From assembly GCF_022870905.1 (NCBI RefSeq), contig NZ_CP091510.1, forward strand, positions 744,001 to 808,000: a DNA stretch of 64,000 nt, written 5' to 3'. Every line of letters starts with the position of its first letter. Position 1 is the stretch's first letter. The position numbers and the translations under genes were made by a program. The DNA is from Neisseria arctica. GTDB lineage: Bacteria; Pseudomonadota; Gammaproteobacteria; Burkholderiales; Neisseriaceae. The notes below the pieces were generated by a model, which was given only the letters and a program-made list of their open reading frames with translations, did not search any database and was not told where the DNA came from. Below are positions 50,582 through 59,651 of the stretch, piece after piece.

Positions 50582-51283
50582 TCAACGTTGGTTGAGTTGG
50601 ACGGCCGCACGCTTGGCGGCGGCACTGTCAGGATAGGTTTGGATAAGTTTGCGTAAGGTATCGCGTGCGATATCCCGCTGCTGCATCCGCTGTTGGCACA
50701 AGCCTACGTTATAGAGCGCATCGGGAGCATCTGGGCTGCTGCGGAAACGGTTGGCGTAGCGGTTGCCGATATTGATCACGGATTCGCAGTTTGATAAGCG
50801 GTAATGGCTCTGCATCAGAAGAAACATACTGAGACGGTCTGTTTCGCTGCCGTTGCCCCCGCCTTCCGCATCATTGAGCAGGTTTACGGCGGCAGTGTAG
50901 CGCCCCTGGTTGTATTGTTGGCGGGCTTGCAGATAGCGGTCTTGGTCACGGGTATTGTTTGTTCGGGCGGGTACGGAGCTGGTATTGCTCCGGTTATCTT
51001 TTCGCGCTGCGGGGCGAGCGGTACGGGCGGGTACTGATGAAGCGCGTTCGAGTTGTTGAATGCGCTGCTGCAAGCTTTCGATTTGTTGTTGCATGCGTGC
51101 GACGTGTATGCCCAAGCGTTCGATTTCGGATTGCGTATCAACGGTGGGATAGGGTACCGGTTTGGTTTCGCGTATGTAAGGCGGCGGATTGCCGGTATCC
51201 GGAGCGACTGCCGAAGGTTGTGCCGTAACGGCGCATGCACTTAGAAAAATACTGGAAAGACTGACAAGACAGGTTTTTTTCAT
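50582..51283 (-). CDS. CpoB/YbgF-like TPR lipoprotein
   Basis: This predicted lipoprotein has 233 aa with lipobox LSAC (Cys17). A short coiled coil (IERLGIHVARMQQQIESLQQ, about 52-80) is followed by a Pro/Thr/Arg-rich linker and C-terminal tetratricopeptide-like repeats (about 115-230; YNQGRYTAAVNLL, DALYNVGLCQQRM). The coiled coil plus TPR layout resembles CpoB of the Tol-Pal/PBP1B system, but no tol genes are nearby. The ATG at 51283 has AGGA upstream; the open frame continues further left without family similarity. Confidence 0.75.
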   Translation of the reverse strand: MKKTCLVSLSSIFLSACAVTAQPSAVAPDTGNPPPYIRETKPVPYPTVDTQSEIERLGIHVARMQQQIESLQQRIQQLERASSVPARTARPAARKDNRSNTSSVPARTNNTRDQDRYLQARQQYNQGRYTAAVNLLNDAEGGGNGSETDRLSMFLLMQSHYRLSNCESVINIGNRYANRFRSSPDAPDALYNVGLCQQRMQQRDIARDTLRKLIQTYPDSAAAKRAAVQLNQR

Positions 51284-51300
51284 AATGTTTTCCTGCGGGT

Positions 51301-51969
51301 TTATTTTTTGAGCAACAGGGTTAGACCATCGCCCACGGGCAGGGTGATCGGAATGATACGGGTATCGTGCGGTAAGGATTCGTTGAAATCTTGCAGAATT
51401 TTCAGACTGGGCGGGTTGTCTGCCGCCGGCGGATTTATAACCCGACCGTTTAGCAATACATTGTCGATAGCTATCAGGCCGCCTTTGCGTACCAATCGCA
51501 GGCAATATTCGTAATATTGCGGGGTGGGCGGTTTGTCCGCATCAATAAAGGCGATGTCATAGCTTTCTGCTTCGCCATCGTCCAGCAGCTCTTCTAAAGT
51601 GAGTAAGGCCGGTTGGAGATGGAGCGTGATTTTATCAGCCACGCCGGCACGTTCCCAACTTTGGCGGGCGATATCGGTAAAGCTGACGTTGATATCGCAT
51701 GCGGTAATTTTACCGTGGGGCGGCAGAGCCAAGGCCATGGCGGTACTGCTGTATCCGGTGAATACGCCGATTTCGAGATATCGTTCGGCGCACATCAAGC
51801 GTGCAAGCCATGCGAGCAGAGAGGCCTGTTCGGGGGCAATCGCCATATTGCCCAAGCGGTGCTGTGCGGTTTGGCTACGCAACTCGGTAAGGGCGGGATG
51901 CTCGGGTTCGCTGATGCGGCGAAGATAATCAATAAGGCCGGGGTGGATATTGCCGGTGTTTATGGTCAT
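51301..51969 (-). CDS. class I SAM-dependent O-methyltransferase
   Basis: This protein of 222 aa belongs to the catechol-OMT-like family (Methyltransf_3). The SAM-binding motif YLEIGVFTGYSSTAMALALP lies at about 63-82, DIAFIDADKP at about 137-146 and AIDNVLLNGRV at about 168-178, including the metal-binding Asp and Asn residues. The substrate is unknown. It lies 17 bases upstream of the lipoprotein gene in the same direction. Confidence 0.9.
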   Translation of the reverse strand: MTINTGNIHPGLIDYLRRISEPEHPALTELRSQTAQHRLGNMAIAPEQASLLAWLARLMCAERYLEIGVFTGYSSTAMALALPPHGKITACDINVSFTDIARQSWERAGVADKITLHLQPALLTLEELLDDGEAESYDIAFIDADKPPTPQYYEYCLRLVRKGGLIAIDNVLLNGRVINPPAADNPPSLKILQDFNESLPHDTRIIPITLPVGDGLTLLLKK

Positions 51970-51990
51970 GACTGAGGCCGTCTGAAATAA

Positions 51991-52176
51991 TCAGTCGGGT
52001 TGGTAGGCATAAGGTTTTTTTGGCAGAGCGGCTGCTGCAAAGTCGGCCTGTTCTTCGGGGTTGAGTTCGACATCCCACAATAAGGCGCGGTTTTTCAGGC
52101 GTTGTTCGGCTTCTTGCGGGTTTTTATCCAGGTATTCTTCGATAAATTGGGTAGCTTCGGATTTGTAGTTGTACAT
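51991..52176 (-). CDS. small DUF3460 family protein
   Basis: This 61-residue protein starts MYNYKSEATQFIEEYL and has RALLWDVELNPEEQ, features of the DUF3460 family of betaproteobacteria. Its function is unknown. It is the first of a minus-strand cluster with the O-methyltransferase and the TPR lipoprotein; the 21-bp gap to the methyltransferase gene includes a DUS (about 51976-51987). AGGAGC lies before the ATG. Confidence 0.75.
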   Translation of the reverse strand: MYNYKSEATQFIEEYLDKNPQEAEQRLKNRALLWDVELNPEEQADFAAAALPKKPYAYQPD

Positions 52177-52291
52177 GCTGTGTGCTCCTGATAAAAATCG
52201 GCTGTCCCTAACCGTATGCTTCAGTATTCGGGGCTTGGCTCGGGTGGCGCTTATTATAGCCGATAAATTTTTTTCGAGGCAGTCTTTAAGG

Positions 52292-52297
52292 TATAAT
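52292..52297 (+). promoter_or_regulatory. Likely -10 box for pcnB
   Basis: A perfect TATAAT lies 17 bases before a large hairpin in the pcnB leader. The -35 region is T-rich and poorly conserved. Confidence 0.55.
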
Positions 52298-52313
52298 TAT
52301 CGTTTTGAAATTT

Positions 52314-52408
52314 AAGGCCGTCTGAAACCTTTGCAGGAATATTTTAAATAAAGATATCCCTGCAAAGGTTTCGTTTGGCAAACCGCTGCGTTTCAGACGG
52401 CCTTTTTT
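52314..52408 (+). promoter_or_regulatory. Nested hairpin/terminator in the pcnB leader
   Basis: An outer stem pairs AAGGCCGTCT (52314-52323) with AGACGGCCTT (52395-52404) and runs into TTTT. Directly inside it, GAAACCTTTGCAGG (52324-52337) pairs perfectly with 52359-52372. GGTTT (52367-52371) could instead pair with AAACC (52380-52384). The arrangement, between a promoter-like TATAAT and the pcnB start, looks like a transcription attenuator. This is inference. Confidence 0.55.
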
Positions 52409-52428
52409 CCCGTATGGTGGACAAGTTT

Positions 52429-53790
52429 ATGTTGAAAAAATGGCTGCACAAAGTGCTGCCCGGCGGGCGCGGGCGTGTGCAAAAGCAGGTGTTGGAATTT
52501 GCGGAGCACGGCATTCGTGCCGATATGATTAGCTTTGCCGCTGAAAAGGTGGTGAAAAGACTGCATCAGGAAGGATTCCAGGCTTATGTGGTGGGCGGAG
52601 CAGTGCGCGACCTGCTGCTGGGGATCGATCCGAAAGATTTTGATGTGGCTACCGATGCGACTCCTGAGCAGGTACGCAAGGTGTTTCGCCGTAGCCGCAT
52701 TATCGGACGCCGTTTTCAAATCGTGCATGTGATGGTGGGGCCGGAAACGATTGAAGTAACGACTTTCCGCGGTGGTAGTAAGGTTCAGCAAAACGAGCAC
52801 GGCCGCATCATGAAAGACAATACTTACGGCAGTATTGAAGAGGATGCCATGCGTCGGGATTTTACTTGCAATGCCTTGTATTACGACCCTATTCGCCAGC
52901 AGTTATTAGATTTCCACTGTGGGGTGGAGGCGGTGCGTGCGCGTAAATTGGTGATGATAGGAAATCCGGCGGCGCGCTATCAGGAAGATCCGGTTCGGGT
53001 TTTGCGCGCAGTACGCCTTTCGGGCAAATTGGGCTTCGAGGTTGATGCGCCTACGGCTGAGCCTATCCCGCATGAGGCAGGCCGCCTGAAGCAAGAACCG
53101 GTGGCCCGGTTGTTTGACGAAATTATGAAACTGCTGTTTTCGGGGCATGCTCTCCAATGCTTGCAACAGCTGAAAATATTGGGGGTGGATGCGAATATTC
53201 ACCCGTTGCTGAATGCCTTGTGCCAAAGTGCGCAGGAGAACGGTCAAAACATTGTTACTTTGGCCCTTCATAATACGGATGCACGCCTGCGTGCCGATAA
53301 GTCGGTATCGGTGGGGTTTGTATTGGCAGCGGTATTATGGCCGCAGCTGAACGGGCGTTGGCGACAATATTTGATGCAGGGGCAGAAACCGGCAGGCGCC
53401 ATGAATTCGGCGATTGCCGATTTTCGAGATGAAATGGAAAAGGGTTGGGGCGTACCCCAGCGTTTTGCTGCGACTATGCGCGAAATTTGGGTATTGCAGC
53501 CTCAGTTTGAATACTGCAAAGGTGCACGGCCACACCGGTTATTGGCGCAGCAGCGCTTCCGTGCAGCTTACGATTTTTTAATATTGCGCGCGCAAATGGG
53601 TGAAGTAGATGAGGCGTTGGCCCAATGGTGGACGGCTTTCCAACATGCCGATGAGGTTTTGCGTAATGAAATGGCGCAAAGCAGTATGCGTAGCGAGAGC
53701 GCTTCATGGGATGATGGCGGAGAGGTTGCCGTAAAGAAAAAACGCCGCCGCAAGCCGCGCAAACGGAAACCTAAGGCGGAAGCGGCATAA
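52429..53790 (+). CDS. pcnB: poly(A) polymerase I
   Basis: PcnB adds 3' poly(A) tails that promote RNA decay. The nucleotidyltransferase core has VVGGAVRDLLLG followed by DFDVATDATP with metal ligands Asp70 and Asp72. FRRSRIIGRRFQIVHVM and RRDFTCNALYYDP follow. The very basic C-terminus (KKKRRRKPRKRKPK) suits the PcnB subfamily rather than CCA-adding enzymes. I take the ATG at 52429 (453 aa), with GGTGGA upstream; ATG 52414 is possible. Earlier in-frame codons lie inside the leader hairpin. Confidence 0.93.
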   Translation: MLKKWLHKVLPGGRGRVQKQVLEFAEHGIRADMISFAAEKVVKRLHQEGFQAYVVGGAVRDLLLGIDPKDFDVATDATPEQVRKVFRRSRIIGRRFQIVHVMVGPETIEVTTFRGGSKVQQNEHGRIMKDNTYGSIEEDAMRRDFTCNALYYDPIRQQLLDFHCGVEAVRARKLVMIGNPAARYQEDPVRVLRAVRLSGKLGFEVDAPTAEPIPHEAGRLKQEPVARLFDEIMKLLFSGHALQCLQQLKILGVDANIHPLLNALCQSAQENGQNIVTLALHNTDARLRADKSVSVGFVLAAVLWPQLNGRWRQYLMQGQKPAGAMNSAIADFRDEMEKGWGVPQRFAATMREIWVLQPQFEYCKGARPHRLLAQQRFRAAYDFLILRAQMGEVDEALAQWWTAFQHADEVLRNEMAQSSMRSESASWDDGGEVAVKKKRRRKPRKRKPKAEAA

Positions 53791-53880
53791 CAGATATATT
53801 TGTTGTAATTGGTAAAACATTTAAAACAATATTCGGCTTGGCTATATAATGCCCCGCCAAACGATTTTTAGGAGTATTTA

Positions 53881-54225
53881 ATGCAAATCTTACCTTTCCA
53901 AAAAGAGATTGCCGAACGTATGTTGGCTGGTACGGAAGGTGAAATCATTCATCCCGAATCGGTATTCGTGCAAACGGAAAACGGCTATTGGGTGGCATGG
54001 CATGAAGGGCTGGCAGCCGTTTTGGCTCCGGACACTCCGCCTGATATTCCTTGCGATTGGGTGGAGGGCGCACATTCTCTGGAAGAAATGGTAGCGTTGC
54101 TCGAAAGCGGCGAGTATGCCGAAGTAATGGAGTTTGACGGCGATGACGAAGCATGGCAAGAGGCGTTGGCAGAATGCGGCGAAGATCATGACCATACTGA
54201 AAGCTGTTGCCATACTAAAAATTAA
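53881..54225 (+). CDS. unrecognised small acidic protein
   Basis: This is a 114-residue protein with AGGAG upstream and a TATAAT near 53845. It is strongly acidic, especially in the second half (EFDGDDEAWQEALAEC), and ends in a His/Cys-rich tail with CGEDHDHTESCCH that could bind a metal. There is no signal peptide or membrane segment. I do not recognise a family. Codon use resembles its neighbours, so it looks like a real gene. Confidence 0.7.
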   Translation: MQILPFQKEIAERMLAGTEGEIIHPESVFVQTENGYWVAWHEGLAAVLAPDTPPDIPCDWVEGAHSLEEMVALLESGEYAEVMEFDGDDEAWQEALAECGEDHDHTESCCHTKN

Positions 54226-54447
54226 TTTGGTTTTGTGATATCGGATTAATGTATTTAAATTTAGAATAAATTTTACGGCGGCTCTGTTTGGGCCGCCATT
54301 GTCTTAATCTGCCGATGGGGAATGTTTAAAACCGTAGGCACGCTGTCGGTAGTATTTATTTAGGAGTTTCAAGCCAAACTAATTCTTTTGGTTTGCGGAG
54401 AACGCATAAGGTGCGGATTCTGCTGTTTTGTATTTTGGATTTGTTTG
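54226..54447. other. Spacer after the acidic-protein gene
   Basis: A GGCGGC/GCCGCC hairpin at 54277-54297 without a long T tract may end the preceding gene. Nothing else is recognised. Confidence 0.4.
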
Positions 54448-54486
54448 AATATGCCGTCTGAAATTTTTTCAGACGGCATATTTTAT
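54448..54486 (+). terminator. DUS-pair terminator upstream of lolC/E
   Basis: ATATGCCGTCTGAA and its complement surround a T-rich loop, and TTTTAT follows. Confidence 0.8.
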
Positions 54487-54630
54487 GGGATTGCCTTGGA
54501 TAAATAGGGTTTTAAAAAATAATTAAACAATTGTACGGCGCAGGGAGCTTCTTACCATACGCTAAACAGATTTAACCTGTTTTACGGTACAATGCCGGAT
54601 TATCTTGACTAAAAAAGGGTTGCCGCACAG

Positions 54631-55881
54631 ATGGCTTCTTTAGAAACCTGGATCGGCCTGCGCTATCTGCGGGCAAAAAAGCGCAACGGCTTTATGTCGT
54701 TCATTACAATGATTTCGATTGCCGGTATCGCTTTGGGCGTTATGGCGCTGATTGTGGTGCTGTCGGTGATGAACGGTTTTCAGAAGGAAATCCGCGGGCA
54801 GTTGCTGAATGTGGCGCCGCATGCGGAAATCGGTTATTACGATTCTTCTGCCGGAGAATCATGGCAGGATTTGCGCAAATATATAGCCGGTAAAAAAGAA
54901 GTATTGGCAACGGCGCCTTATGTCGCCGACCAGGCTTTGCTGGCTAACGCCGGTGAAGTGCGCGGTGTACAGTTGCGCGGTATTCTTCCTGATGAAGAAC
55001 AGGCAGTGGTGGATTACGGCCAAAATATGCCACAAGGCAGCTTTAAAGATTTGAAAGCGGGTGAGTTCGATATTATTCTCGGCCAAGGTTTGGCGGAAGC
55101 CTTGGGGGCAGAAGCCGGCGGTAAAGTAACCGTGATTACGCCTGAAGGCAATGTTACGCCAGCCGGCGTGGTACCTCGTTTGAAACAATTTAATGTAGTC
55201 GGTATTGTGAAGACGGGGGTGTATGAGGTCGATAACTCGCTGGCGATGACGCATTTGCAGGATGCGCAGGTACTCTACCGCATGGGCGACGGCGTAGGCG
55301 GTTTGCGCTTGAAGTTGGCCGATCCGCAAAATGCCCCGTCGTTCACCGCCAATCTGATTCCGAAAGCAGAGCAGGACAAAGTATGGGTGCGCGATTGGAC
55401 TTTTTCCAACCGCAGTTATTTTGAGGCGGTAGAATTGGAAAAACGTATGATGTTTATCATTCTTACGCTGATTATCGCGGTGGCGGCTTTTAATTTAGTT
55501 TCGTCTTTGGTGATGGCGGTTACCGAAAAACAAGCCGATATTGCGATTTTGCGTACCTTGGGTCTGTCGCCCGGCGGCGTGATGAAGATTTTTATGGTAC
55601 AAGGTGCGTTTGCAGGCTTTTTTGGTACTTTGATAGGCGTGGTGTTGGGAGTATTGTTGGGCTTGAGCGTAGGCCGAATCGTGGCTTTCTTTGAAAACCT
55701 TTTCGGTGTTCATCTGATCAATTCACAAATTTATTTTATCGATTATCTACCCAGTGACGTAAATCCGCGTGATGTGGTGGTGATTGCTTGTATTTCGCTG
55801 TTGTTGGCATTTTTAGCCACCCTTTACCCGAGCTGGCGGGCGGCGAAAACCCAACCTGCGGAGGCTTTGCGTTATGAGTAA
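54631..55881 (+). CDS. lolC: lipoprotein-releasing ABC transporter permease (LolC/E)
   Basis: This is the permease of the Lol complex, which extracts outer-membrane lipoproteins from the inner membrane and passes them to LolA. It has one N-terminal membrane helix (about 22-45), a large periplasmic domain (about 50-265) and three C-terminal helices (about 270-300, 318-350 and 377-400). [21 protein letters not shown] is typical of LolC/E. The length is 416 aa. Only one permease gene precedes lolD, so it may be the single LolC/E hybrid type (LolF) known in some bacteria. Confidence 0.9.
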   Translation: MASLETWIGLRYLRAKKRNGFMSFITMISIAGIALGVMALIVVLSVMNGFQKEIRGQLLNVAPHAEIGYYDSSAGESWQDLRKYIAGKKEVLATAPYVADQALLANAGEVRGVQLRGILPDEEQAVVDYGQNMPQGSFKDLKAGEFDIILGQGLAEALGAEAGGKVTVITPEGNVTPAGVVPRLKQFNVVGIVKTGVYEVDNSLAMTHLQDAQVLYRMGDGVGGLRLKLADPQNAPSFTANLIPKAEQDKVWVRDWTFSNRSYFEAVELEKRMMFIILTLIIAVAAFNLVSSLVMAVTEKQADIAILRTLGLSPGGVMKIFMVQGAFAGFFGTLIGVVLGVLLGLSVGRIVAFFENLFGVHLINSQIYFIDYLPSDVNPRDVVVIACISLLLAFLATLYPSWRAAKTQPAEALRYE

Positions 55882-56563
55882 TGTAGTTTTGTCGTGCAAC
55901 CGTGTCAGCAAAAGCTATCGTGATGGCGAGTTAAATGTAAACGTGTTGCAAAACCTTGATTTCCAAGTGGCGGCGGGTCAGAGTGTGAGTATTATCGGTG
56001 CTTCGGGTAGCGGTAAATCAACTTTGCTGCATATTTTGGGCGGTTTGGATATGCCCAGTTCGGGCAGCGTCAATCTGATGGGTCATGATTTGAGTAATAT
56101 GAGCCAGAAGACGTTGGGCGACTTGCGCAATCAATACTTGGGCTTTGTTTACCAGTTTCACCACCTGTTACCGGAGTTTTCGGCTTTGGAAAACGTGATG
56201 ATGCCGCTTTTGATCGGTAAAAAGCCTAAGGTGGAAGCCGAAAGCCAAGCTGCGGCTATGCTGGAAAAGGTCGGGCTAAAACAGCGTATGCTGCACCGCC
56301 CGAGCGAGCTGTCGGGGGGGGAGCGCCAACGTGCGGCGATCGCCCGCGCATTGGTTACCCGTCCGAAATGTTTGTTGGCTGATGAACCGACCGGTAATCT
56401 TGACCGTAAAAATGCCCAAAATATTTTGGATATGATGCTGGATTTGAAAAACGAGCTGGGTACTGCTTTGGTAGTGGTAACACACGATGACGAACTGGCT
56501 GCCCGTTTCGATCGGGTAATGCTGATGAGCGACGGTTATCTGGCAGATAAACCTGTTGCGTAA
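55874..56563 (+). CDS. lolD: lipoprotein-releasing ABC transporter ATPase
   Basis: LolD powers lipoprotein release. Walker [10 protein letters not shown] (about 43-51), the LolD-typical [19 protein letters not shown], signature [16 protein letters not shown] and Walker [13 protein letters not shown] are intact. The length is 229 aa. It overlaps the permease gene by eight bases, so translation is coupled. The signature motif is encoded by an eight-G run at 56314-56321. Confidence 0.95.
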   Translation: MSNVVLSCNRVSKSYRDGELNVNVLQNLDFQVAAGQSVSIIGASGSGKSTLLHILGGLDMPSSGSVNLMGHDLSNMSQKTLGDLRNQYLGFVYQFHHLLPEFSALENVMMPLLIGKKPKVEAESQAAAMLEKVGLKQRMLHRPSELSGGERQRAAIARALVTRPKCLLADEPTGNLDRKNAQNILDMMLDLKNELGTALVVVTHDDELAARFDRVMLMSDGYLADKPVA

Positions 56564-56589
56564 CCGTATTGTAGCGGTATGTTTTGCTG

Positions 56590-56627
56590 AAAAAAGCCGT
56601 CTGAATAATTTTTCAGACGGCTTTTTT
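56590..56627 (+). terminator. DUS-pair terminator after lolD
   Basis: AAAAAAGCCGTCTGAA and its complement with a six-base loop end in a T tract. Confidence 0.88.
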
Positions 56628-56875
56628 GCAGAATAAGCCAATCTATAAACAGTAACCACTAAAAAAGCTTTATTTTAGAGCCAATTCAAGAAAATGAGCT
56701 GCTTTGATGCCTTTAGGTAAGGATATAGGCGGCTTTCTGTATAATGAAGGCAGAAATATTTATATGGAAGCTTTCCGGCCGATGATTACATAAACTTAAA
56801 TATGTATCGTTTGAATGTGCGAGAAGCCTCTATGCAATATTCTCACGATAACAATACCCAATTATAGGAGAACTC
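56628..56875. other. thiD upstream region
   Basis: TATAAT at 56740-56745 is a plausible -10 box. I looked for a thiamine riboswitch and found none of its conserved elements. No gene is seen. Confidence 0.4.
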
Positions 56876-57697
56876 ATGCAGCAGAAACCTTTTCCCCGCG
56901 TTTTAACTATAGCCGGATCTGATTCAGGCGGAGGGGCAGGCATTCAGGCGGATTTGAAAACCTTCGGAGCGTTAGGCGCTTACGGAGCCAGCGTAATTAC
57001 GGCGGTAACGGCTCAGAATACGCGCGGTGTGCAGGGTGTGCATGTGATACCGCCGCAGATGATTGGGCAGCAGTGCGAGTCGGTATTTAGCGATATACGC
57101 ATTGATGCGGTGAAAATCGGTATGCTGCCTGATGCCGCCAGTATTCGTGTGGTGGCAGATATGTTACGCCGCTATACCGTTCCTTTTGTGGTGTTGGATC
57201 CTGTATTGGTGGCAACCTCAGGCGACAAGCTGGCCTTGGAAGATACGGTGGAAGTAATGTGCAGCGAGCTGCTTCCTTTGGCTGATGTCCTGACACCGAA
57301 TTTAAGTGAGTTGGCGGCTTTGACGGGTAATCCGCTTGCCACGGATGAAAAAGAGATGTTGGTGCAAGGCGAAAAATTGTTGGATTCGGGAGCAAAAGCC
57401 GTTTTGCTCAAAGGCGGGCACTGGCAAAGCCAAGAAGAGGCCCGTGATTGGTTGGTACAACAATCGGCGCAGCCGCAATGTTTTGTGAATGCGCGTGTTC
57501 CGACTCAAAATACACACGGTACGGGTTGCACGCTGTCGGCGGCAATTGCGGCTTTGTATCCGCATAGGGGCAATTTGAATTTTGCCGTAGCCTCAGCCAA
57601 AAGCTATCTGCATGGGGCGATAGAGGTCGGCCAATATTGGCATCTCGGCAGCGGGTATGGTCCTCTGGCACATTTTTGGCGTACGGTTCGGGATTGA
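56876..57697 (+). CDS. thiD: hydroxymethylpyrimidine/phosphomethylpyrimidine kinase
   Basis: ThiD phosphorylates HMP and HMP-P in thiamine synthesis. It is a ribokinase-fold protein with TIAGSDSGGGAGIQADLKTF at about 11-30, DPVLVATSGDKL, and the catalytic GTGCTLSAAIA at about 216-226. The length (273 aa) is standard. GGAG lies five bases before the ATG. It appears to be monocistronic. Confidence 0.95.
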   Translation: MQQKPFPRVLTIAGSDSGGGAGIQADLKTFGALGAYGASVITAVTAQNTRGVQGVHVIPPQMIGQQCESVFSDIRIDAVKIGMLPDAASIRVVADMLRRYTVPFVVLDPVLVATSGDKLALEDTVEVMCSELLPLADVLTPNLSELAALTGNPLATDEKEMLVQGEKLLDSGAKAVLLKGGHWQSQEEARDWLVQQSAQPQCFVNARVPTQNTHGTGCTLSAAIAALYPHRGNLNFAVASAKSYLHGAIEVGQYWHLGSGYGPLAHFWRTVRD

Positions 57698-57747
57698 TTG
57701 CCGGTGTTTATCCAAAATAAGTAAAGCTTAAAAGCCGCTATTTTACG

Positions 57748-57780
57748 AGGCCGTCTGAAATTTTCAGACGGCCTGTTGTT
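57748..57780 (+). terminator. DUS-pair terminator after thiD
   Basis: AGGCCGTCTGAAA and its complement are one base apart, with T-rich sequence following. Confidence 0.8.
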
Positions 57781-57898
57781 TTCATGTTTCGATATGGCGG
57801 CTTTATACGCCGAACCCCGGTTTTATACCGCTGGCTCTGTTTGCCAAACGATGCCGTCTTGTATCAAAAAAAGCATATCGGCTATATAATCCGGTCCT

Positions 57899-58675
57899 AT
57901 GAAAACGATTACTTCCGCACAAAACGAACAATTGAAGCGCTTGGCCAAACTGCTTGGTTCTGCCAAAGCACGCCGGGAGACGGCCCAAACGGTATTGGAA
58001 GGCATACATTTACTGCAAACCTATCTGCAAAACGGCTTTGAGCCTTTGCAGGTGTATGTTCCCGAATCTAAATTACAATTTGAAGAGGTTCAATCCTTAT
58101 TGGTACTTTTGCCGCCGGAAAAGGTGGTGTGCGTAAGCAAGGATGCTCTGGGAAAAATTACCAGCCTGGCCGAAGGCGAAGACGTGATGAGCCTGATTGC
58201 CATTCCGGCTGAAGAGGCATTACCGCAAAACGGAGATTGCGTAGTGTTGGAGCGGGTACAGGATCCGGGCAATGTCGGTACGATTTTGCGTAGTGCTGCC
58301 GCATCAGGAGTTTCGCAGGTGGTGTTGAGCGAGGACAGCGCCGATGTTTGGTCGCCGAAAGTATTGCGTGCCGGGATGGGAGCGCATTTTTTATTGAAGC
58401 TTTTCCGCGGCGATTTATTGCAATGGCGTCAGGCTTACAAGGGCAAGGTTTGGGCGACCGCTTTGAGCGAAAAGCGTCATTACAGTTTGTACGAAATGCC
58501 CGAGCATATGCCTTGCGCGTGGGTGTTCGGCAACGAAGGCAGCGGAGTAAGCGATTCTATGCTGGATTCGGCGGATGGTACGGTAAAAATTCCGATGGCT
58601 GGAGCAACCGAGTCGCTCAATGTGGCGATGGCGGCGACTATATGTTTGTTCGAACAGATGCGGCGGCGTTTATAG
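57899..58675 (+). CDS. TrmH/SpoU family RNA 2'-O-methyltransferase
   Basis: This is a SPOUT-class methyltransferase of 258 aa. An N-terminal substrate-binding domain (about 1-95) is followed by the trefoil-knot domain with RVQDPGNVGTILRSAAASG (about 118-136), WVFGNEGSGVSD (about 203-214) and IPMAGATESLNVAMAAT (about 228-244), the three SpoU motifs. The target nucleotide (rRNA or tRNA) cannot be assigned. A possible -10 box, TATAAT, lies 13 bases upstream of the ATG. Confidence 0.9.
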   Translation: MKTITSAQNEQLKRLAKLLGSAKARRETAQTVLEGIHLLQTYLQNGFEPLQVYVPESKLQFEEVQSLLVLLPPEKVVCVSKDALGKITSLAEGEDVMSLIAIPAEEALPQNGDCVVLERVQDPGNVGTILRSAAASGVSQVVLSEDSADVWSPKVLRAGMGAHFLLKLFRGDLLQWRQAYKGKVWATALSEKRHYSLYEMPEHMPCAWVFGNEGSGVSDSMLDSADGTVKIPMAGATESLNVAMAATICLFEQMRRRL

Positions 58676-58743
58676 GCTGTTTGATGTGATGGCGAAATAG
58701 CGGTATTTATAGTGCCGATGACAATTTGAAAATAGGAAAAATA

Positions 58744-59406
58744 ATGCAATTACAAACATTTGATGATGCGGCTGCGAAACGTTTGGCCGGGCTTTTGGAT
58801 AGCAAGGCCGAAAACGGCAATGCTATGCGTTGCGACGAAGTACAAGGCTTTATGATGGCTTTGCTTTCCGGTCCGGACGCTTTGAATACGGCCGAATGGC
58901 TGCCCGAGGTGCTGGGTGATGAAGAGTTGTTTGACGAGGCAGAGAAGGCCGAAGTTGAAAAGTTGGTTTTGAGCTGGGCGGCCGATATGAAACAGCAGCT
59001 GGCGGCGAAAAAACTGCCGGAGTTATGTTTGTATGATGATGAACAGGGCAACAGCGATTTTTTCAGCTGGTGTAATGCCTATCTCTATGCTCTTGACGTC
59101 GTGCCTACCGACTGGTTTGCCGAGGCTGATGATGAAGAATTTGAAGACTTGTTTTATCCGTTGATGGCATTGGCCGGGTTTTACGATGAAGACGAAGAAG
59201 GGCGCACCGTACTTTCCCTCAGTGATAAAGAGCTGACGGCATTAGAAAGTGAAGTTCCGCATACCTTGCTGGATATTTACGGTTATTGGCAGGCGGTGAT
59301 TAACAAACCTAAAACCGTGCGTCGGGAAGGCGAAAAAATCGGACGTAACGATGCTTGCCCGTGTGGCAGCGGCAAAAAGTACAAAGCCTGCTGCGGTAAA
59401 AACTAA
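58744..59406 (+). CDS. UPF0149/YecA-like protein with C-terminal SEC-C zinc motif
   Basis: This 220-residue protein has an N-terminal YecA/UPF0149-type helical domain (about 10-170, with a very acidic stretch [20 protein letters not shown]) and a C-terminal SEC-C motif, [14 protein letters not shown]. That Cys-x-Cys...Cys-Cys zinc finger resembles the one at the end of SecA. YecA-type proteins can associate with ribosomes or translocation machinery; the role here is unproven. AGGAAAA precedes the ATG at 58744. Confidence 0.87.
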   Translation: MQLQTFDDAAAKRLAGLLDSKAENGNAMRCDEVQGFMMALLSGPDALNTAEWLPEVLGDEELFDEAEKAEVEKLVLSWAADMKQQLAAKKLPELCLYDDEQGNSDFFSWCNAYLYALDVVPTDWFAEADDEEFEDLFYPLMALAGFYDEDEEGRTVLSLSDKELTALESEVPHTLLDIYGYWQAVINKPKTVRREGEKIGRNDACPCGSGKKYKACCGKN

Positions 59407-59498
59407 GCTTTTGAAGGACGTTTCTAGAACGTTATTCCTGCTGTTTGCCGTTCGGTTTTGCATCGGGTGCCAGTTGTAAATTAAGTGCTTTTAGCATG

Positions 59499-59531
59499 AA
59501 AGGCCGTCTGAAAGTTTCAGACGGCCTTTTC
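59499..59531 (+). terminator. DUS-pair terminator after the SEC-C protein gene
   Basis: AAAGGCCGTCTGAAA and its complement are one base apart, followed by TTTT. Confidence 0.87.
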
Positions 59532-59651
59532 CCATATTTGCAGTTTCTATATATGCAAGCTTTATTACTGTTTTGAAAAAGACTACAATAAAATAAAATT
59601 TCCTCAAAAAATTAAGCCTTTGAATATGACAAACGACCATATTAAATACTA

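Noticed and set aside
52375-52428. Earlier TTG start for pcnB
   Set aside because: It would lie inside the leader hairpin and translate a DUS; family similarity starts near MLKKWLHKVLPGG.
56628-56875. Thiamine (TPP) riboswitch upstream of thiD
   Set aside because: The conserved CTGAGA and ACCTGA elements of the riboswitch are absent.
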